Assembly (NCBI GenBank): GCA_944381365.1
Contig: CALWKW010000007.1
Location: 21,844-85,843 of the forward strand
Origin: an uncultured Christensenellaceae bacterium
GTDB lineage: Bacteria > Bacillota > Clostridia > Christensenellales > UBA3700
Reading direction: 5' to 3'
DNA length: 64,000 nt
A model generated the notes under the pieces. It had not been told where the DNA came from. It saw only the letters and a program-made list of their open reading frames with translations, and did no database searches. The position numbers and the translations under genes were made by a program. Positions 1 to 8,703 of this stretch are shown here, one piece after another (position 1 is the first letter of the stretch; each line of letters opens with the position of its first letter).

Positions 1-1399
1 CGGCTTGTTTCATCTTGACAAAGTTTTCGCCATAACCTGCTTCGTTGCCAAGTGACCAGCTTATGATACAAGCATGGTTTTTGAGTCTTTGCACCATGTT
101 CTGAACTCTGTCAACGCATCTTCCCGTCCACTTGGGATTGCTTCTGGGGATAAATCTTGCAAGGCCGTGAGTCTCGAGGTTTGTCTCTGCCATTACGAGA
201 ATACCTATCTCATCGCAAAGCTCATAAAAAGCGTCCTGATTGGGATAGTGGCTGTTGCGGATAGCGGTGATATTGTTGGTTTTGCAAAGCAACAAATCTT
301 TTTCTATCAAATCCTTGGGTACGGCATGACCGTGCTCGGGATGGAATTCGTGTCTGTTTACGCCGCAAATCTTGATAGGCATGTTGTTGAGAGTGATAAA
401 AGGTCCTTTGCCGTCTTTCATGGGCACAATCTCGATTTTTCTGAATCCGAATCTGGACTTTCTCACATCGATATTGTCCTCGCCGACAGACAAAACTACT
501 TCTACATCATAAAGTTCGGGCTTTTCATGCGACCAAAGAGCAGGCTTTTTGACATCGGCACTAAGGCTGATTACTTTTTCTTCGCCGTCCTTCAAAGATA
601 TGTCTTGGCTTTCGAGAAGTGCTACTTGCTTGTTATTTTTGCTGAGCACTACGCTTACTTTGCCGCTGTCGAGCGATGCTCCGCTGGCTTTAAGACAAAC
701 ATCTGTCTTGAATACCGCCTTTGTCATATCCTCGTTGAAATCTGCGTGAGCATAAAAATCGAATATCTCTGTCTTGGGTCTGTAAATCAAATGCACGCTT
801 CTGAAAATACCCGATATTCTCCACATATCCTGATCTTCGAGATAGCTGCCTCTGCAATAACGATATACCTTGACTGCAAGTTTGTTGATACCCTTTTTTA
901 CAAACTTGGTAATGTCATATTCCTGAGGGCTGAAAGTGTCCTCGCTGAAACCTACATATTCGCCGTTGATAAATACTTCGGCAAGGCTGTTTACGCCGTC
1001 AAGACGCAAGAAAACATTGTCCGATGTTTCCTTTACTTCAAAATCTCTGGCATAACAACCTACCGTGTTCTGGCTCTTCTTTACTTTGGGTACGGCAAGA
1101 AGATTGTATTGTGCCAAAGCATGGGGATAAATATAGTTGGTGTAGATAGGAGTATCATAACCTTTTATCTGCCAATTTGAAGGGACATCTATATTGTCAA
1201 AACCTTTAAGATCCGCTCCGACATTCTGGTATCCTTCGGGCACTTCGTCTACCGTCTTGCAGAATTTGAACTTCCACACGCCGTCAAGACATACTTCTTT
1301 GCTTTCGCCGTCTTTATCAAAAGGAAAACCGCTTGCGGTGCGTCTTAAAACATTTTCGCAAAATGCTTTTGAATTTGTGATATCAATTTTTTTTCCCAT
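1..1399 (-). CDS. lacZ: GH2 beta-galactosidase, N-terminal part (runs off window)
   Basis: Minus-strand frame open from an ATG at 1399 to the window edge, about 466 residues. It begins MGKKIDI and has an AGAGG ribosome site 6 bases upstream. Family features visible: the sugar-binding domain start (VPSNWQIKGYDTPIYTN), the Ig-like domain segment WRISGIFRSV, the barrel entry CGVNRHEFHPEHG, RNSHYPN, and near the window edge ISWSLGNEAGYG, whose NE carries the acid/base glutamate of GH2. It should hydrolyse terminal beta-galactosides in the cytoplasm because no signal peptide is present. The C-terminal half, with the nucleophile, lies outside the window. The gene could also be a relative acting on other beta-glycosides, but the motif spacing is that of LacZ-type enzymes. 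No regulator gene is adjacent. Confidence 0.93.
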   Translation of the reverse strand, partial: MGKKIDITNSKAFCENVLRRTASGFPFDKDGESKEVCLDGVWKFKFCKTVDEVPEGYQNVGADLKGFDNIDVPSNWQIKGYDTPIYTNYIYPHALAQYNLLAVPKVKKSQNTVGCYARDFEVKETSDNVFLRLDGVNSLAEVFINGEYVGFSEDTFSPQEYDITKFVKKGINKLAVKVYRYCRGSYLEDQDMWRISGIFRSVHLIYRPKTEIFDFYAHADFNEDMTKAVFKTDVCLKASGASLDSGKVSVVLSKNNKQVALLESQDISLKDGEEKVISLSADVKKPALWSHEKPELYDVEVVLSVGEDNIDVRKSRFGFRKIEIVPMKDGKGPFITLNNMPIKICGVNRHEFHPEHGHAVPKDLIEKDLLLCKTNNITAIRNSHYPNQDAFYELCDEIGILVMAETNLETHGLARFIPRSNPKWTGRCVDRVQNMVQRLKNHACIISWSLGNEAGYGENFVKMKQA

Positions 1400-1815
1400 A
1401 TCAACCTCTTTATTATATAATATTATAATTTTTACATTACGAGTTTATTATATAGGTACAAAAGCTTTTTGTCAATAAGCAAAATATTTTATAGGTATAT
1501 AAGCAAAAAAATGCAGAAATTACAGTATAAAAATCACACAATTTTATGCCTTGTTTCCCTAAAATTATAATGGATATATTATATCCGAATAAAAAAAACA
1601 AGCGGTATCTCCTTTTGGGAAATACCGCTCTCGTCTTTTGTGAATCGCAATATGTAGCTTGTCCGAAGTATATTATTTTGTCATTCGTAAAAATAATAAA
1701 TCCGCTCTTTTGTATCTGACAAAGCTTTTGTAATTCTACTTATTTTGTCTTGCGTCCTTCAAAAACCCTCTTTTGTGTATCCAAATCCTTTGTACGGATA
1801 TATCATAACACACTA
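1400..1815. other. Intergenic region between lacZ and trmL
   Basis: About 416 bases without a convincing gene. The part next to 1400 is AT-rich and must hold the beta-galactosidase promoter. A 15-base palindrome (GGATATATTATATCC, about 1571-1585) and the terminator at 1590-1629 are the only structures I see. The stretch 1630-1815 holds nothing recognisable. Confidence 0.5.
1590..1629 (-). terminator. Rho-independent terminator after trmL
   Basis: On the minus strand the stem AGCGGTATTTCC/GGAGATACCGCT closes a short loop and is followed by a T-rich run (TGTTTTTTTTATT). It lies about 190 bases past the trmL stop and is the first terminator seen for that transcript. Confidence 0.7.
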
Positions 1816-2364
1816 TCAATACTTTGTCAACCTGCCTTTTTCTTTGAGTCCCTCAAAGCCGTGCTGACGATGATATTCGTATATAAACAAAGCCACGCTG
1901 TTTGCAAGATTGAGCGAGCGGGCTTCTGCACGCATGGGAATACGCACGCAATCTTCATAATTCTCGTGAAGAAGCTCTTCATCGAGTCCCTTTGTTTCTC
2001 TTCCGAAAAATACCCAGCATTCTTCATCATAATTTACCTCCGTAAAATTATGTGCCGATTTTGTGGAAGCAAAAAAGAACTGAGCTTTTGAGTTGAGTTT
2101 TGTGTTTTTTACCGCAAGAGCGACATTGTCCTCGGTATCGGCAAATTCATTGAAATTGGCTTTTAAAAAAGACTGCATGTTTTCATATCTCTTTACATCC
2201 GCAAGGTCCCAATAGTCGAGTCCGCTTCTCTTAAGATATTTGTCTTCCCAGCTGAATCCGCAAGGCTCGATTATGTGAAGGTGTGCCCCTGTGGCGGCAC
2301 ATGTGCGGACTATATTGCCGGTATTGTTTGGAATTTCGGGATAGACCAATACTACATTTATCAT
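1816..2364 (-). CDS. trmL: tRNA (cytidine(34)-2'-O)-methyltransferase TrmL
   Basis: 182 residues, the normal size for the single-domain SPOUT methyltransferases of the TrmL/CspR group. The start MINVVLVYPEIPNNTGNIVRT carries the conserved PEIPxNTGNIxR segment. The C-terminal knot has the S-adenosylmethionine-binding signatures FFGRETKGL and RSLNLANSVA. The family 2'-O-methylates the wobble nucleotide of tRNA-Leu isoacceptors. The ATG at 2364 has AAGGAA 7-8 bases upstream. It follows dus by 142 bases on the same strand and may be expressed separately. Interestingly, a tRNA-Leu lies elsewhere in the window. Confidence 0.93.
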   Translation of the reverse strand: MINVVLVYPEIPNNTGNIVRTCAATGAHLHIIEPCGFSWEDKYLKRSGLDYWDLADVKRYENMQSFLKANFNEFADTEDNVALAVKNTKLNSKAQFFFASTKSAHNFTEVNYDEECWVFFGRETKGLDEELLHENYEDCVRIPMRAEARSLNLANSVALFIYEYHRQHGFEGLKEKGRLTKY

Positions 2365-2390
2365 TTTGTTTCCTTTGCCGCTCTTAAAAG

Positions 2391-2452
2391 TTTAAAGATA
2401 TCCGAGCAGTTCAAAAATATATTCTTGAATTTTTTGCCGATATCTTTAAGTC
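2391..2452. repeat. Long imperfect palindrome upstream of trmL
   Basis: Arms TTTAAAGATATC and GATATCTTTAA enclose an inner pair TTCAA/TTGAA, giving an interrupted hairpin of about 60 bases in the gap between dus and trmL. It could be a leader structure of trmL or an end-of-operon structure. It lacks the T-tract of a standard terminator on the minus strand. Confidence 0.45.
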
Positions 2453-2506
2453 TTTTTTGCGGCCGTGTTTATTCGGATTTTATTTTAATGACAAAAAAGC
2501 TTTGTG

Positions 2507-3424
2507 TCAATCAAATCTTTCGATGACTTCTCTCATCTCTTCTGTCGATTTTGCATTGAAAGCATCGAGCTTGATTTGTTTTTGACCTCTCATGCCTCTT
2601 GTATAATAGGCAATATGCTTTTTGAAATTGGCAAGCACATAGTTTTTGTGATGATACAAAAGCAAGGTTTCCCAATGCTCGAGGATATCTTTTTTGAGCG
2701 AATAATTTGGCAATTCTATACCTTTGATATCGCTGAAAATTCTGGGGTTTCCCAATGCTCCTCTTGCTATCATGGCTCCGTCACAGCCCGTGATTTGCAT
2801 TGCCTCGTCATAGCTTTTTTTGTCTATTATATCGCCGTTGACGATTACGGGGATTTTTACGGCTTTTTTGACTTTTGCTATCTCATCCCAATTTGCCTTT
2901 CCCGAATAGAGCTGTTTTCTCGTGCGGCCGTGCACCGTGATTGCACTTGCTCCCGCATCTTCCATCGCCTTGGCAAAGTCCACGGCAATTATATGCTCAT
3001 CGTCCACACCGAGTCTGAATTTTACACTGACGGGCTTTTGTCCTTTAAGTGCCGCTTTTACTACTTGCTGAGCAAGAGGTATGTTTTCGAGCAAAGCACT
3101 GCCTTCGCCGTTTTTTACTATCTTGGGTACGGGGCAACCCATATTGATATCTATAAAATCGAATTTTTGCAAAGCATTGTGCTCGACAGCTTTTTCTATA
3201 TAATAAGGCTCGCAGCCGAATATCTGCACGGCTTTTGTCTTTTCGCTGTCGGTGGTATGAAGCAAGTCCTCTGTCTTGTCGCTTCCGTAGACAAGTCCTT
3301 TTGCCGATATCATCTCAGTGTATGTGATATCCGCTCCTCTTTGAGAGCATACTTTTCTAAGTCCTACATCGCTGTATCCCGCTATCGGAGCAAGCAATAA
3401 TCCTTCAAACTTAATTTCTTTCAA
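2507..3424 (-). CDS. dus: tRNA-dihydrouridine synthase
   Basis: FMN-dependent reductase that makes dihydrouridine in tRNA D-loops. The TIM-barrel start LLLAPIAGYSDVGLR, the catalytic-cysteine motif NMGCPVPK, the VKFRLG strand, TVHGRTR, IVNGDI and MIARGALGNP are all present, which places it in the bacterial Dus family, closest in appearance to DusB. I take the start as the TTG at 3424 (protein begins with KEIKFEG after the initiator), giving 305 residues. The open frame continues further upstream but only through the 3' end of yabN. A GGGAGG lies 12 bases upstream, somewhat far. The start overlaps the yabN stop by 14 bases, so translation is probably coupled. Confidence 0.92.
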   Translation of the reverse strand: MKEIKFEGLLLAPIAGYSDVGLRKVCSQRGADITYTEMISAKGLVYGSDKTEDLLHTTDSEKTKAVQIFGCEPYYIEKAVEHNALQKFDFIDINMGCPVPKIVKNGEGSALLENIPLAQQVVKAALKGQKPVSVKFRLGVDDEHIIAVDFAKAMEDAGASAITVHGRTRKQLYSGKANWDEIAKVKKAVKIPVIVNGDIIDKKSYDEAMQITGCDGAMIARGALGNPRIFSDIKGIELPNYSLKKDILEHWETLLLYHHKNYVLANFKKHIAYYTRGMRGQKQIKLDAFNAKSTEEMREVIERFD

Positions 3425-4814
3425 TTTGTTTTGCTTCCTCCCAATATCTGTCGAGTTCTGCCAAAGATTTCCCCTTTGTGTCGCCGCCGCATTTTTCCTC
3501 GACATAGGTAAATCTTCTGACAAATTTGTCAATGGTCTTTGAAAGAGCGATTTCGCTGTCCACACCCTTCCATCTCAAAGCATTCACGCATGCAAAGATA
3601 AGGTCGCCGCCCTCGCCTTCGAGTTCGTCATTCTTCGCCTCGATGAATTCTTTGTATTCTTCTTTTATCTTGTCGCATACCCCTTCGAAAGTGTCAAATT
3701 CAAATCCGCCCTTGGCAGCCGCCTTTTGTACTTTTTGTGCTCGCATCAAAGAAGGCAAAGCCTTGGCGATATGCGTCATTTTGTCGCTTTGACTCTTGTA
3801 TTTCTTTTCTTTGGACTTGGCATTGTCCCAAGCCTTTAATGCTTCTTCGGCATTGTTTGCCACCACATCTCCGAATATGTGAGTGTGTCTGTCGATAAGT
3901 TTTCTGCAAATGCCCGTAAGACTGTCTTCGACATCGAATTCTCCCGTATCTTCGCCTATGACGCAGTGGAAAATACTTTGCAAAAACAAATCTCCGCTTT
4001 CCTCTATCATATTGTCGATATCCTGATTGTTGATTGCCTCGACAAGTTCGTAAGCTTCTTCGACAGCATTTTCTCTGATGCTTTCGTGCGTCTGGGCTTT
4101 GTCCCACTGACAGCCCTTTTCGCCACGCAAAATTCGCATGATGAGATACAAATCTATAAAGTTGAATCTCTGCTTTTTTGTGAGCTCTTTGACAGGTACA
4201 TATACGGTAGACGAATAGTCATAGCCTTTTTGTCTGTCAAGTTCATATACCATTATTTTTTGTCTGTTGAAATAAATCTCCTCTTCGTCCCCGAGAATGT
4301 TCTGAAGTATGAGCTTGACTTCGCCTGCGACAAATTCATTGTCAATGTCGGTAATTGACAAGGCAAGCCTTGTATCATAATTAAAGCCTTTCAATGACAT
4401 AAGCTCATAGGCACTTATCGTGGTATGTCCCATAGCAGGTCTTCCGCTGACGATGCCTCTCGACACTGAAGGTATTATCTCGACATCGCATCTTTGTAAA
4501 AGCTCTGCTACCGACCTGTCGTCAAAACCGCTGCCGTTGACGCAATATACTATATAATCTTTTGAAATTTCTGAACAAAAAAGCTTTTCTTCCTGCAATA
4601 AAAAATCTGCGATAGCTTTGTCAAGGTCATCGAAATTGCCCGACTGCTCATAAATAAAATCAAGGCTTTTTACCTCGATATTCTTTTCTTTGAAATACTC
4701 GTATGTATCCGTGAGCGAAGTCTTGACATAGACTTTTTTTGCCTTGTCTATTACTTCTGCTCCTTTTAATGTGAGTTGTCCTTTTTCACAGCCGAGTGCT
4801 ACCGTCTTCATCAT
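3411..4814 (-). CDS. yabN: YabN-type fusion: tetrapyrrole-methylase-like domain plus MazG pyrophosphohydrolase
   Basis: 467 residues. The N-terminal part (about 1-215) is a diverged SAM-dependent methylase (tetrapyrrole/corrin methylase) fold beginning MKTVALGCEKGQLTLKGAEV. The rest contains MazG repeats with RGEKGCQWDKAQTHESIREN and the metal-binding EExxE-type cluster EEAYELVEAIN...EESGDLFLQ. MazG hydrolyses (d)NTPs to NMPs and pyrophosphate and is linked to house-cleaning and ppGpp levels; the methylase part of YabN has no settled reaction. AAGGAG lies 8 bases before ATGATG, and either ATG could serve. It overlaps the preceding yabM by 29 bases. B. subtilis has the same spoVT-yabM-yabN order. 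Confidence 0.93.
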   Translation of the reverse strand: MMKTVALGCEKGQLTLKGAEVIDKAKKVYVKTSLTDTYEYFKEKNIEVKSLDFIYEQSGNFDDLDKAIADFLLQEEKLFCSEISKDYIVYCVNGSGFDDRSVAELLQRCDVEIIPSVSRGIVSGRPAMGHTTISAYELMSLKGFNYDTRLALSITDIDNEFVAGEVKLILQNILGDEEEIYFNRQKIMVYELDRQKGYDYSSTVYVPVKELTKKQRFNFIDLYLIMRILRGEKGCQWDKAQTHESIRENAVEEAYELVEAINNQDIDNMIEESGDLFLQSIFHCVIGEDTGEFDVEDSLTGICRKLIDRHTHIFGDVVANNAEEALKAWDNAKSKEKKYKSQSDKMTHIAKALPSLMRAQKVQKAAAKGGFEFDTFEGVCDKIKEEYKEFIEAKNDELEGEGGDLIFACVNALRWKGVDSEIALSKTIDKFVRRFTYVEEKCGGDTKGKSLAELDRYWEEAKQIERN

Positions 4815-6378
4815 AATGAGATTTCTCCTTGAGCAATTTTGTCCTTTGCAAGAATCTTATGATATGCTTGCCAAACGGCAACATCATCATCTCTTCTTTC
4901 TCTACCGCACGGCTTACCACAAGACAGACAATATATGCCACGCCCCCCGATACCGCTCCAAGCAACAAAGCCAAGATATCGTTTTTGATAAAAGCCGTCA
5001 TAAGGACTATTATACTCATTATAGCACCCGACAATAGTATTTTGCTAATACTTTTTATAAGATTTGAATTTTTGCCCACGAGATTATTATACAATGTCGC
5101 ATTAAGAAGCATAGATACAAGATAAAATATTATCGTGGCAAAGGCACATACCATAATGCCGAATCTGGGGACAAAAAATATCTGAATGAGAATTTTTATA
5201 CCTCCGCCGACAGCCACATTTATGAGTACGGGCTTTGTCCTGTTGAGTCCCATAAGCACCGCATCGAATACTTCTAGAAGGGATAAAAGTACAATGTTTA
5301 TCGCCGCAACACTCATAAGAGTAGAAGTGAGATTTTTGTCAGAAGTCGTCAAAGAAGGATAAAGCACATTTACGAGCTGACTCGACAAAAACGCACTGCC
5401 TGCAAAAAAGGGAAAAGCCAGCAAAAAACATACCTTGATAGACATTGCCGTCTTGTGTTTGACAGACACTACATCATAATTTGTCATGGCACTTGCAATA
5501 GCCGGTACTATCGCCACAGCCACCGACATGGAAAAGACTATCGGCATATTGATAAGAGAATTGACGGGGCCTGTCAGCAAGCCGTAATGCTTTACGCCTG
5601 CCGCATCACCGCCAAACTCAAGCAAATTTACTATCGTAATACTGTCTATAAATGCCACTATCGGAAAGACAAGACCGCTAAGACTTATCGGCAACAGCGT
5701 GCTGAAAAATTTGAAATCAACTTTTTGAGGAAGTATATTTTTATACTCCTTTTTCTCTTTGAGATACATGAGAAAAACAAATAAAAAGCCTGCAAATTCG
5801 CTTATGCTTACCGCAAGCAAACCGCCTGCCACCGCCTGTATTGTTCCCAATCTGAGAAAATACGAGGCGATGACAAAACCGAGAGCTAGTTTTGTCACTA
5901 CCTCTACGACCTGACTTATGCCGGCGGTGGTCATGTTGCCACTGCCCAAAAACCAGCCTTTGAATACGCCCGCTAAGGTCACGAAAACAATCGCCGGTGC
6001 TATGGCTACATAACATATATATACTCCGACCGTTGACTGTGCACCTGCCAACAATCGAGAGATTGCTATTGTGAATACTCCGCCCAAAAGCCCTGCAATC
6101 AAAGCATAAGCCAAGGCACTTTTCATAAGCGTCTTGACTGCTCCTTTATTGCTAAGAGCCAGCTCGCCCGATACGAGCTTGGATACGGTGATTGGAAGAC
6201 CGTTTGCAATCAATGCCAAAATGAGCGAAAAGAAAGGAAATACCAGCTGATAATAGCCTATTCCCTCTCCGCCCAATACCGATGTAAGGCCTATGCGGTA
6301 TATGCCCCCTAGACCTTTTGCCACTATGCTGCAAACGGCAAGAATTATCGCTCCTTTGGCAAAGCTCTGCTTCTTCAT
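4786..6378 (-). CDS. yabM: YabM/SpoVB-like polysaccharide flippase (MATE/MOP superfamily)
   Basis: 530 residues, about 14 predicted membrane segments, beginning KGAIILAVCSIVAKGLGGIYRIGLTSVLGGEG, the signature of SpoVB/MurJ-type lipid-linked oligosaccharide flippases. The position between spoVT and yabN is that of B. subtilis yabM. SpoVB-group members function in spore cortex assembly and some can flip lipid II. Whether this one serves growth or sporulation is inferred only from its neighbours. Its ATG overlaps the spoVT stop as ATGA and its 3' end overlaps yabN by 29 bases, so the three are one operon. Confidence 0.92.
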   Translation of the reverse strand: MKKQSFAKGAIILAVCSIVAKGLGGIYRIGLTSVLGGEGIGYYQLVFPFFSLILALIANGLPITVSKLVSGELALSNKGAVKTLMKSALAYALIAGLLGGVFTIAISRLLAGAQSTVGVYICYVAIAPAIVFVTLAGVFKGWFLGSGNMTTAGISQVVEVVTKLALGFVIASYFLRLGTIQAVAGGLLAVSISEFAGFLFVFLMYLKEKKEYKNILPQKVDFKFFSTLLPISLSGLVFPIVAFIDSITIVNLLEFGGDAAGVKHYGLLTGPVNSLINMPIVFSMSVAVAIVPAIASAMTNYDVVSVKHKTAMSIKVCFLLAFPFFAGSAFLSSQLVNVLYPSLTTSDKNLTSTLMSVAAINIVLLSLLEVFDAVLMGLNRTKPVLINVAVGGGIKILIQIFFVPRFGIMVCAFATIIFYLVSMLLNATLYNNLVGKNSNLIKSISKILLSGAIMSIIVLMTAFIKNDILALLLGAVSGGVAYIVCLVVSRAVEKEEMMMLPFGKHIIRFLQRTKLLKEKSHYDEDGSTRL

Positions 6379-6896
6379 TGTATGTTGTAAGCAAGGTATT
6401 GTGCCATAGCGTCACATACCGCAAAATCGCTTCCTTCGAGCTTTTGTGCAGACAAGACTATACCGCCGTACAAATCGCCCTTGCTGACCAAAGGCACAAT
6501 ATACTGCTCGATATCTTCTTCGCTTTCCAAAGAAGTAGTCTTTATGGGATTATCTTTTATGTGTCTGCTCTTTCTGTTTTCAAGCAAACTATAAAGCTCT
6601 TCGCTTATTTCCTCGCCCTTGAGAGGTTCGCTTCCTCCGCAATGTGCAAGAATCTCCCCTGTATCGCAGATAAAAGTTTCCTTGCCCGTTGTCTTGTACA
6701 ATATCTTGCACATAGCCTGAAGCTGGTCGCTGTCTGCTCCTACTTCGTTGTACTTCTTGAGTACGAGTTCTTGCTTGTCATTGGTGTATATTTCCAAAAG
6801 TTCGCCCTCTTTGAGCTTCATTACTTTTCTTAATTCTTTGGGAATGACCACTCTTCCGAGTTCGTCAATTCTTCTTACGATTCCTGTCTCTTTCAT
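6375..6896 (-). CDS. spoVT: Stage V sporulation regulator SpoVT (AbrB family)
   Basis: 173 residues starting MKETGIVRRIDELGRVVIPKELR, the swapped-hairpin AbrB DNA-binding domain almost identical in outline to SpoVT. Residues about 55-173 form the C-terminal GAF-like domain. I chose the ATG at 6896 because GGAGG sits 5 bases upstream; the open frame extends further but that part has no family match. SpoVT is a forespore regulator that tunes sigma-G genes in B. subtilis. It heads the spoVT-yabM-yabN-dus operon. SpoVT-like proteins also occur in a few non-sporulators, but yabP and yabQ elsewhere in the window support real sporulation. Confidence 0.93.
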   Translation of the reverse strand: MKETGIVRRIDELGRVVIPKELRKVMKLKEGELLEIYTNDKQELVLKKYNEVGADSDQLQAMCKILYKTTGKETFICDTGEILAHCGGSEPLKGEEISEELYSLLENRKSRHIKDNPIKTTSLESEEDIEQYIVPLVSKGDLYGGIVLSAQKLEGSDFAVCDAMAQYLAYNIQ

Positions 6897-7040
6897 ATTT
6901 TCCTCCGAGCCTAGTATGAGCAATAGCTTTGCTTTTATTTGCAAAACACAAAATTTAAAATTTTTTAAGCCCAAAGAATAAGAATTTTTTCCAAAATGAT
7001 GTGCAGGGCAAGAATTTTATTTTATATCCATTCAAAAATA

Positions 7041-7244
7041 TCAAAGAGAGTTTCTGTCTATAATGCGAGGGCAAAATATCTTTGCCACGACTATCGGCGT
7101 CTTTTCCTCTATCTCTTCCCACTCGTCAAGACTTTCTTTGAGATTGGTGCTTATCTTGTGAGCATATAAAGGCTTGCCGTCTATATATTTGACAAAGACT
7201 TTGCCTGCTTTGGCTGTCAATGTATAAGGCATCTTTTTTATCAT
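7041..7244 (-). CDS. Small protein of unknown function
   Basis: 67 residues, basic and acidic mixed, beginning MIKKMPYTLTAKAGKVFVKYIDGKPL. GAGG lies just before the ATG, and that ribosome site overlaps the stop codon of the upstream leucine-rich-repeat gene, so the two are co-translated. No membrane segment and no family recognised. The tight coupling is the best sign that it is real. Confidence 0.65.
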   Translation of the reverse strand: MIKKMPYTLTAKAGKVFVKYIDGKPLYAHKISTNLKESLDEWEEIEEKTPIVVAKIFCPRIIDRNSL

Positions 7245-7251
7245 AAATACC

Positions 7252-8703
7252 TCATTGTGCTTGATAATCTATCCTCTGATAAATCATATCCAAAGCGTCT
7301 TCTCCCTTCATTTTGTAGGGAATATTGAGATTGCTCAAAATGGTAATATAATTTGAGATATACTCGAGCGTACACATAAGTGTAAATTCATTTTCTGATA
7401 CAAAAGTCGTCTTTTGAATGATAGAAGATATATCCCCGTCAAGCTCGATTTCGGCAAGCAAAGGATTGTTGTGCACGGCATTTTCGCCTATAAACTTTAC
7501 TCCCTTGGGAATGTTGAGATTTTTGAGCTTTGGATTGATTGTTATGGCAAAAGAAAAAATCTGCTGGACACCGAAAGGAAGTATGATTTTTTCAAGGTAT
7601 TTGCAATCGCAAAAGGCATTGCTGATAATAGTTTTTATACCGCTGGGGACGATATATTCTGTGTCTGATTTGCAAGAAGGATAAAGTACCAAAGCATTTT
7701 GAGAAGGATTGAAAATCACGCCGTCTATCGTAGAAAGTTCTTCTCTTTGAGAATTAATCTCATAGGACGCCACATTCTTTATGTTGTAAATATAAGTGTA
7801 TCCGTCAGACATTGACGCACAAATATGAAGATTTATAGGTTTTCCAAAATCTATGTCGCCGTCCGACTTTATCATGGAAATTTTCTCTCCCTCAAAAAAT
7901 TCAGGAAGATAAATATCCGATGTGTTTATCTCGGCTTCCTGACTTTTTCCCGTAAAGACATTGCCCTCAAAAGTCAAACCTTGAGTATAGAAGTTGAGCA
8001 AAAAGACGGTGTCTTTTGTGATAGCAATATCTTTTGCATACTCTTCGCCCGTGACTGCGTCATACCATTTGTCATCACTTACGCAACCTTCAGGCAAAAC
8101 ATATTCGGGTGGCGTACAAGTCCCGCCACTCACTACATTACACTCTTTGAGCAATGTGTTGAACATACAAAACTTGACATTGAAAATTGCCTTTTTTTCT
8201 AAAAGCTCATTGCATACTTGCACAAAATCTTCGTGTGCTTGCTGCATCATCTCTTCACGCACATTCTTGAGATGCTCGAGCTCTTGCATCACTTCTGTAA
8301 GTACATTGGGCGTTTCGCCGAGGTCGCTCTCGAGTACATTCAATGAGCCTTCTACATCGAATGCCTTGCAGTTTTTTGCAATGCTTTTGAATACGACAGA
8401 ATTGTTTGAAGGGTCGTATCCCGTAAGTTGCATATCCACATGACCTTTGTATTCGGTAATGTTGTTTGGCAAAGTAAAAGTAATGCCGTTGTCGTATTTT
8501 AAAATAGGCGAAATATATTGGGCTTTGGGAATATTCTTGCTGTTGTAACACACAAATTCAAGACAATAATCGTATTTGTCGGCATCATCTGCGGTAGAAG
8601 TAATATACACACTGTCCACCAACGAGCTGTTTTGGGCAAGAATATAGCTCTGATAAGCCTCCAAAAGGTTGTTGTCGCTGTGATACTTAAATTTTAAAAT
8701 CAT
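7252..8703 (-). CDS. BspA-type leucine-rich-repeat protein without a signal peptide
   Basis: 483 residues from the ATG at 8703, which has GGAG 6 bases upstream. The N-terminal 200 residues (MILKFKYHSDNNLLEAYQSY...) are unlike anything I recognise and include a charged, probably helical section around EVMQELEHLKNVREEMMQ. The last third has LRR_5/BspA-like repeats, seen as ISNAFCDCKYLEKIILPFGVQ and NPKLKNLNIPKGVKFIGENA. BspA repeats usually occur on surface proteins, but this one starts without a signal peptide, so a cytoplasmic scaffold, or export by another route, is possible. It forms a two-gene unit with the 67-residue protein downstream. Confidence 0.8.
   Translation of the reverse strand: MILKFKYHSDNNLLEAYQSYILAQNSSLVDSVYITSTADDADKYDYCLEFVCYNSKNIPKAQYISPILKYDNGITFTLPNNITEYKGHVDMQLTGYDPSNNSVVFKSIAKNCKAFDVEGSLNVLESDLGETPNVLTEVMQELEHLKNVREEMMQQAHEDFVQVCNELLEKKAIFNVKFCMFNTLLKECNVVSGGTCTPPEYVLPEGCVSDDKWYDAVTGEEYAKDIAITKDTVFLLNFYTQGLTFEGNVFTGKSQEAEINTSDIYLPEFFEGEKISMIKSDGDIDFGKPINLHICASMSDGYTYIYNIKNVASYEINSQREELSTIDGVIFNPSQNALVLYPSCKSDTEYIVPSGIKTIISNAFCDCKYLEKIILPFGVQQIFSFAITINPKLKNLNIPKGVKFIGENAVHNNPLLAEIELDGDISSIIQKTTFVSENEFTLMCTLEYISNYITILSNLNIPYKMKGEDALDMIYQRIDYQAQ

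Noticed and set aside
74..1180. Long plus-strand open frame of 368 codons
   Set aside because: It is the antisense shadow of the GH2 beta-galactosidase, whose minus-strand translation has all family motifs; the plus-strand protein is rich in Cys, Tyr and Phe with no domain.
2504..3400. Plus-strand frame of about 300 codons
   Set aside because: Antisense to dus, which carries the catalytic NMGCPVPK motif.
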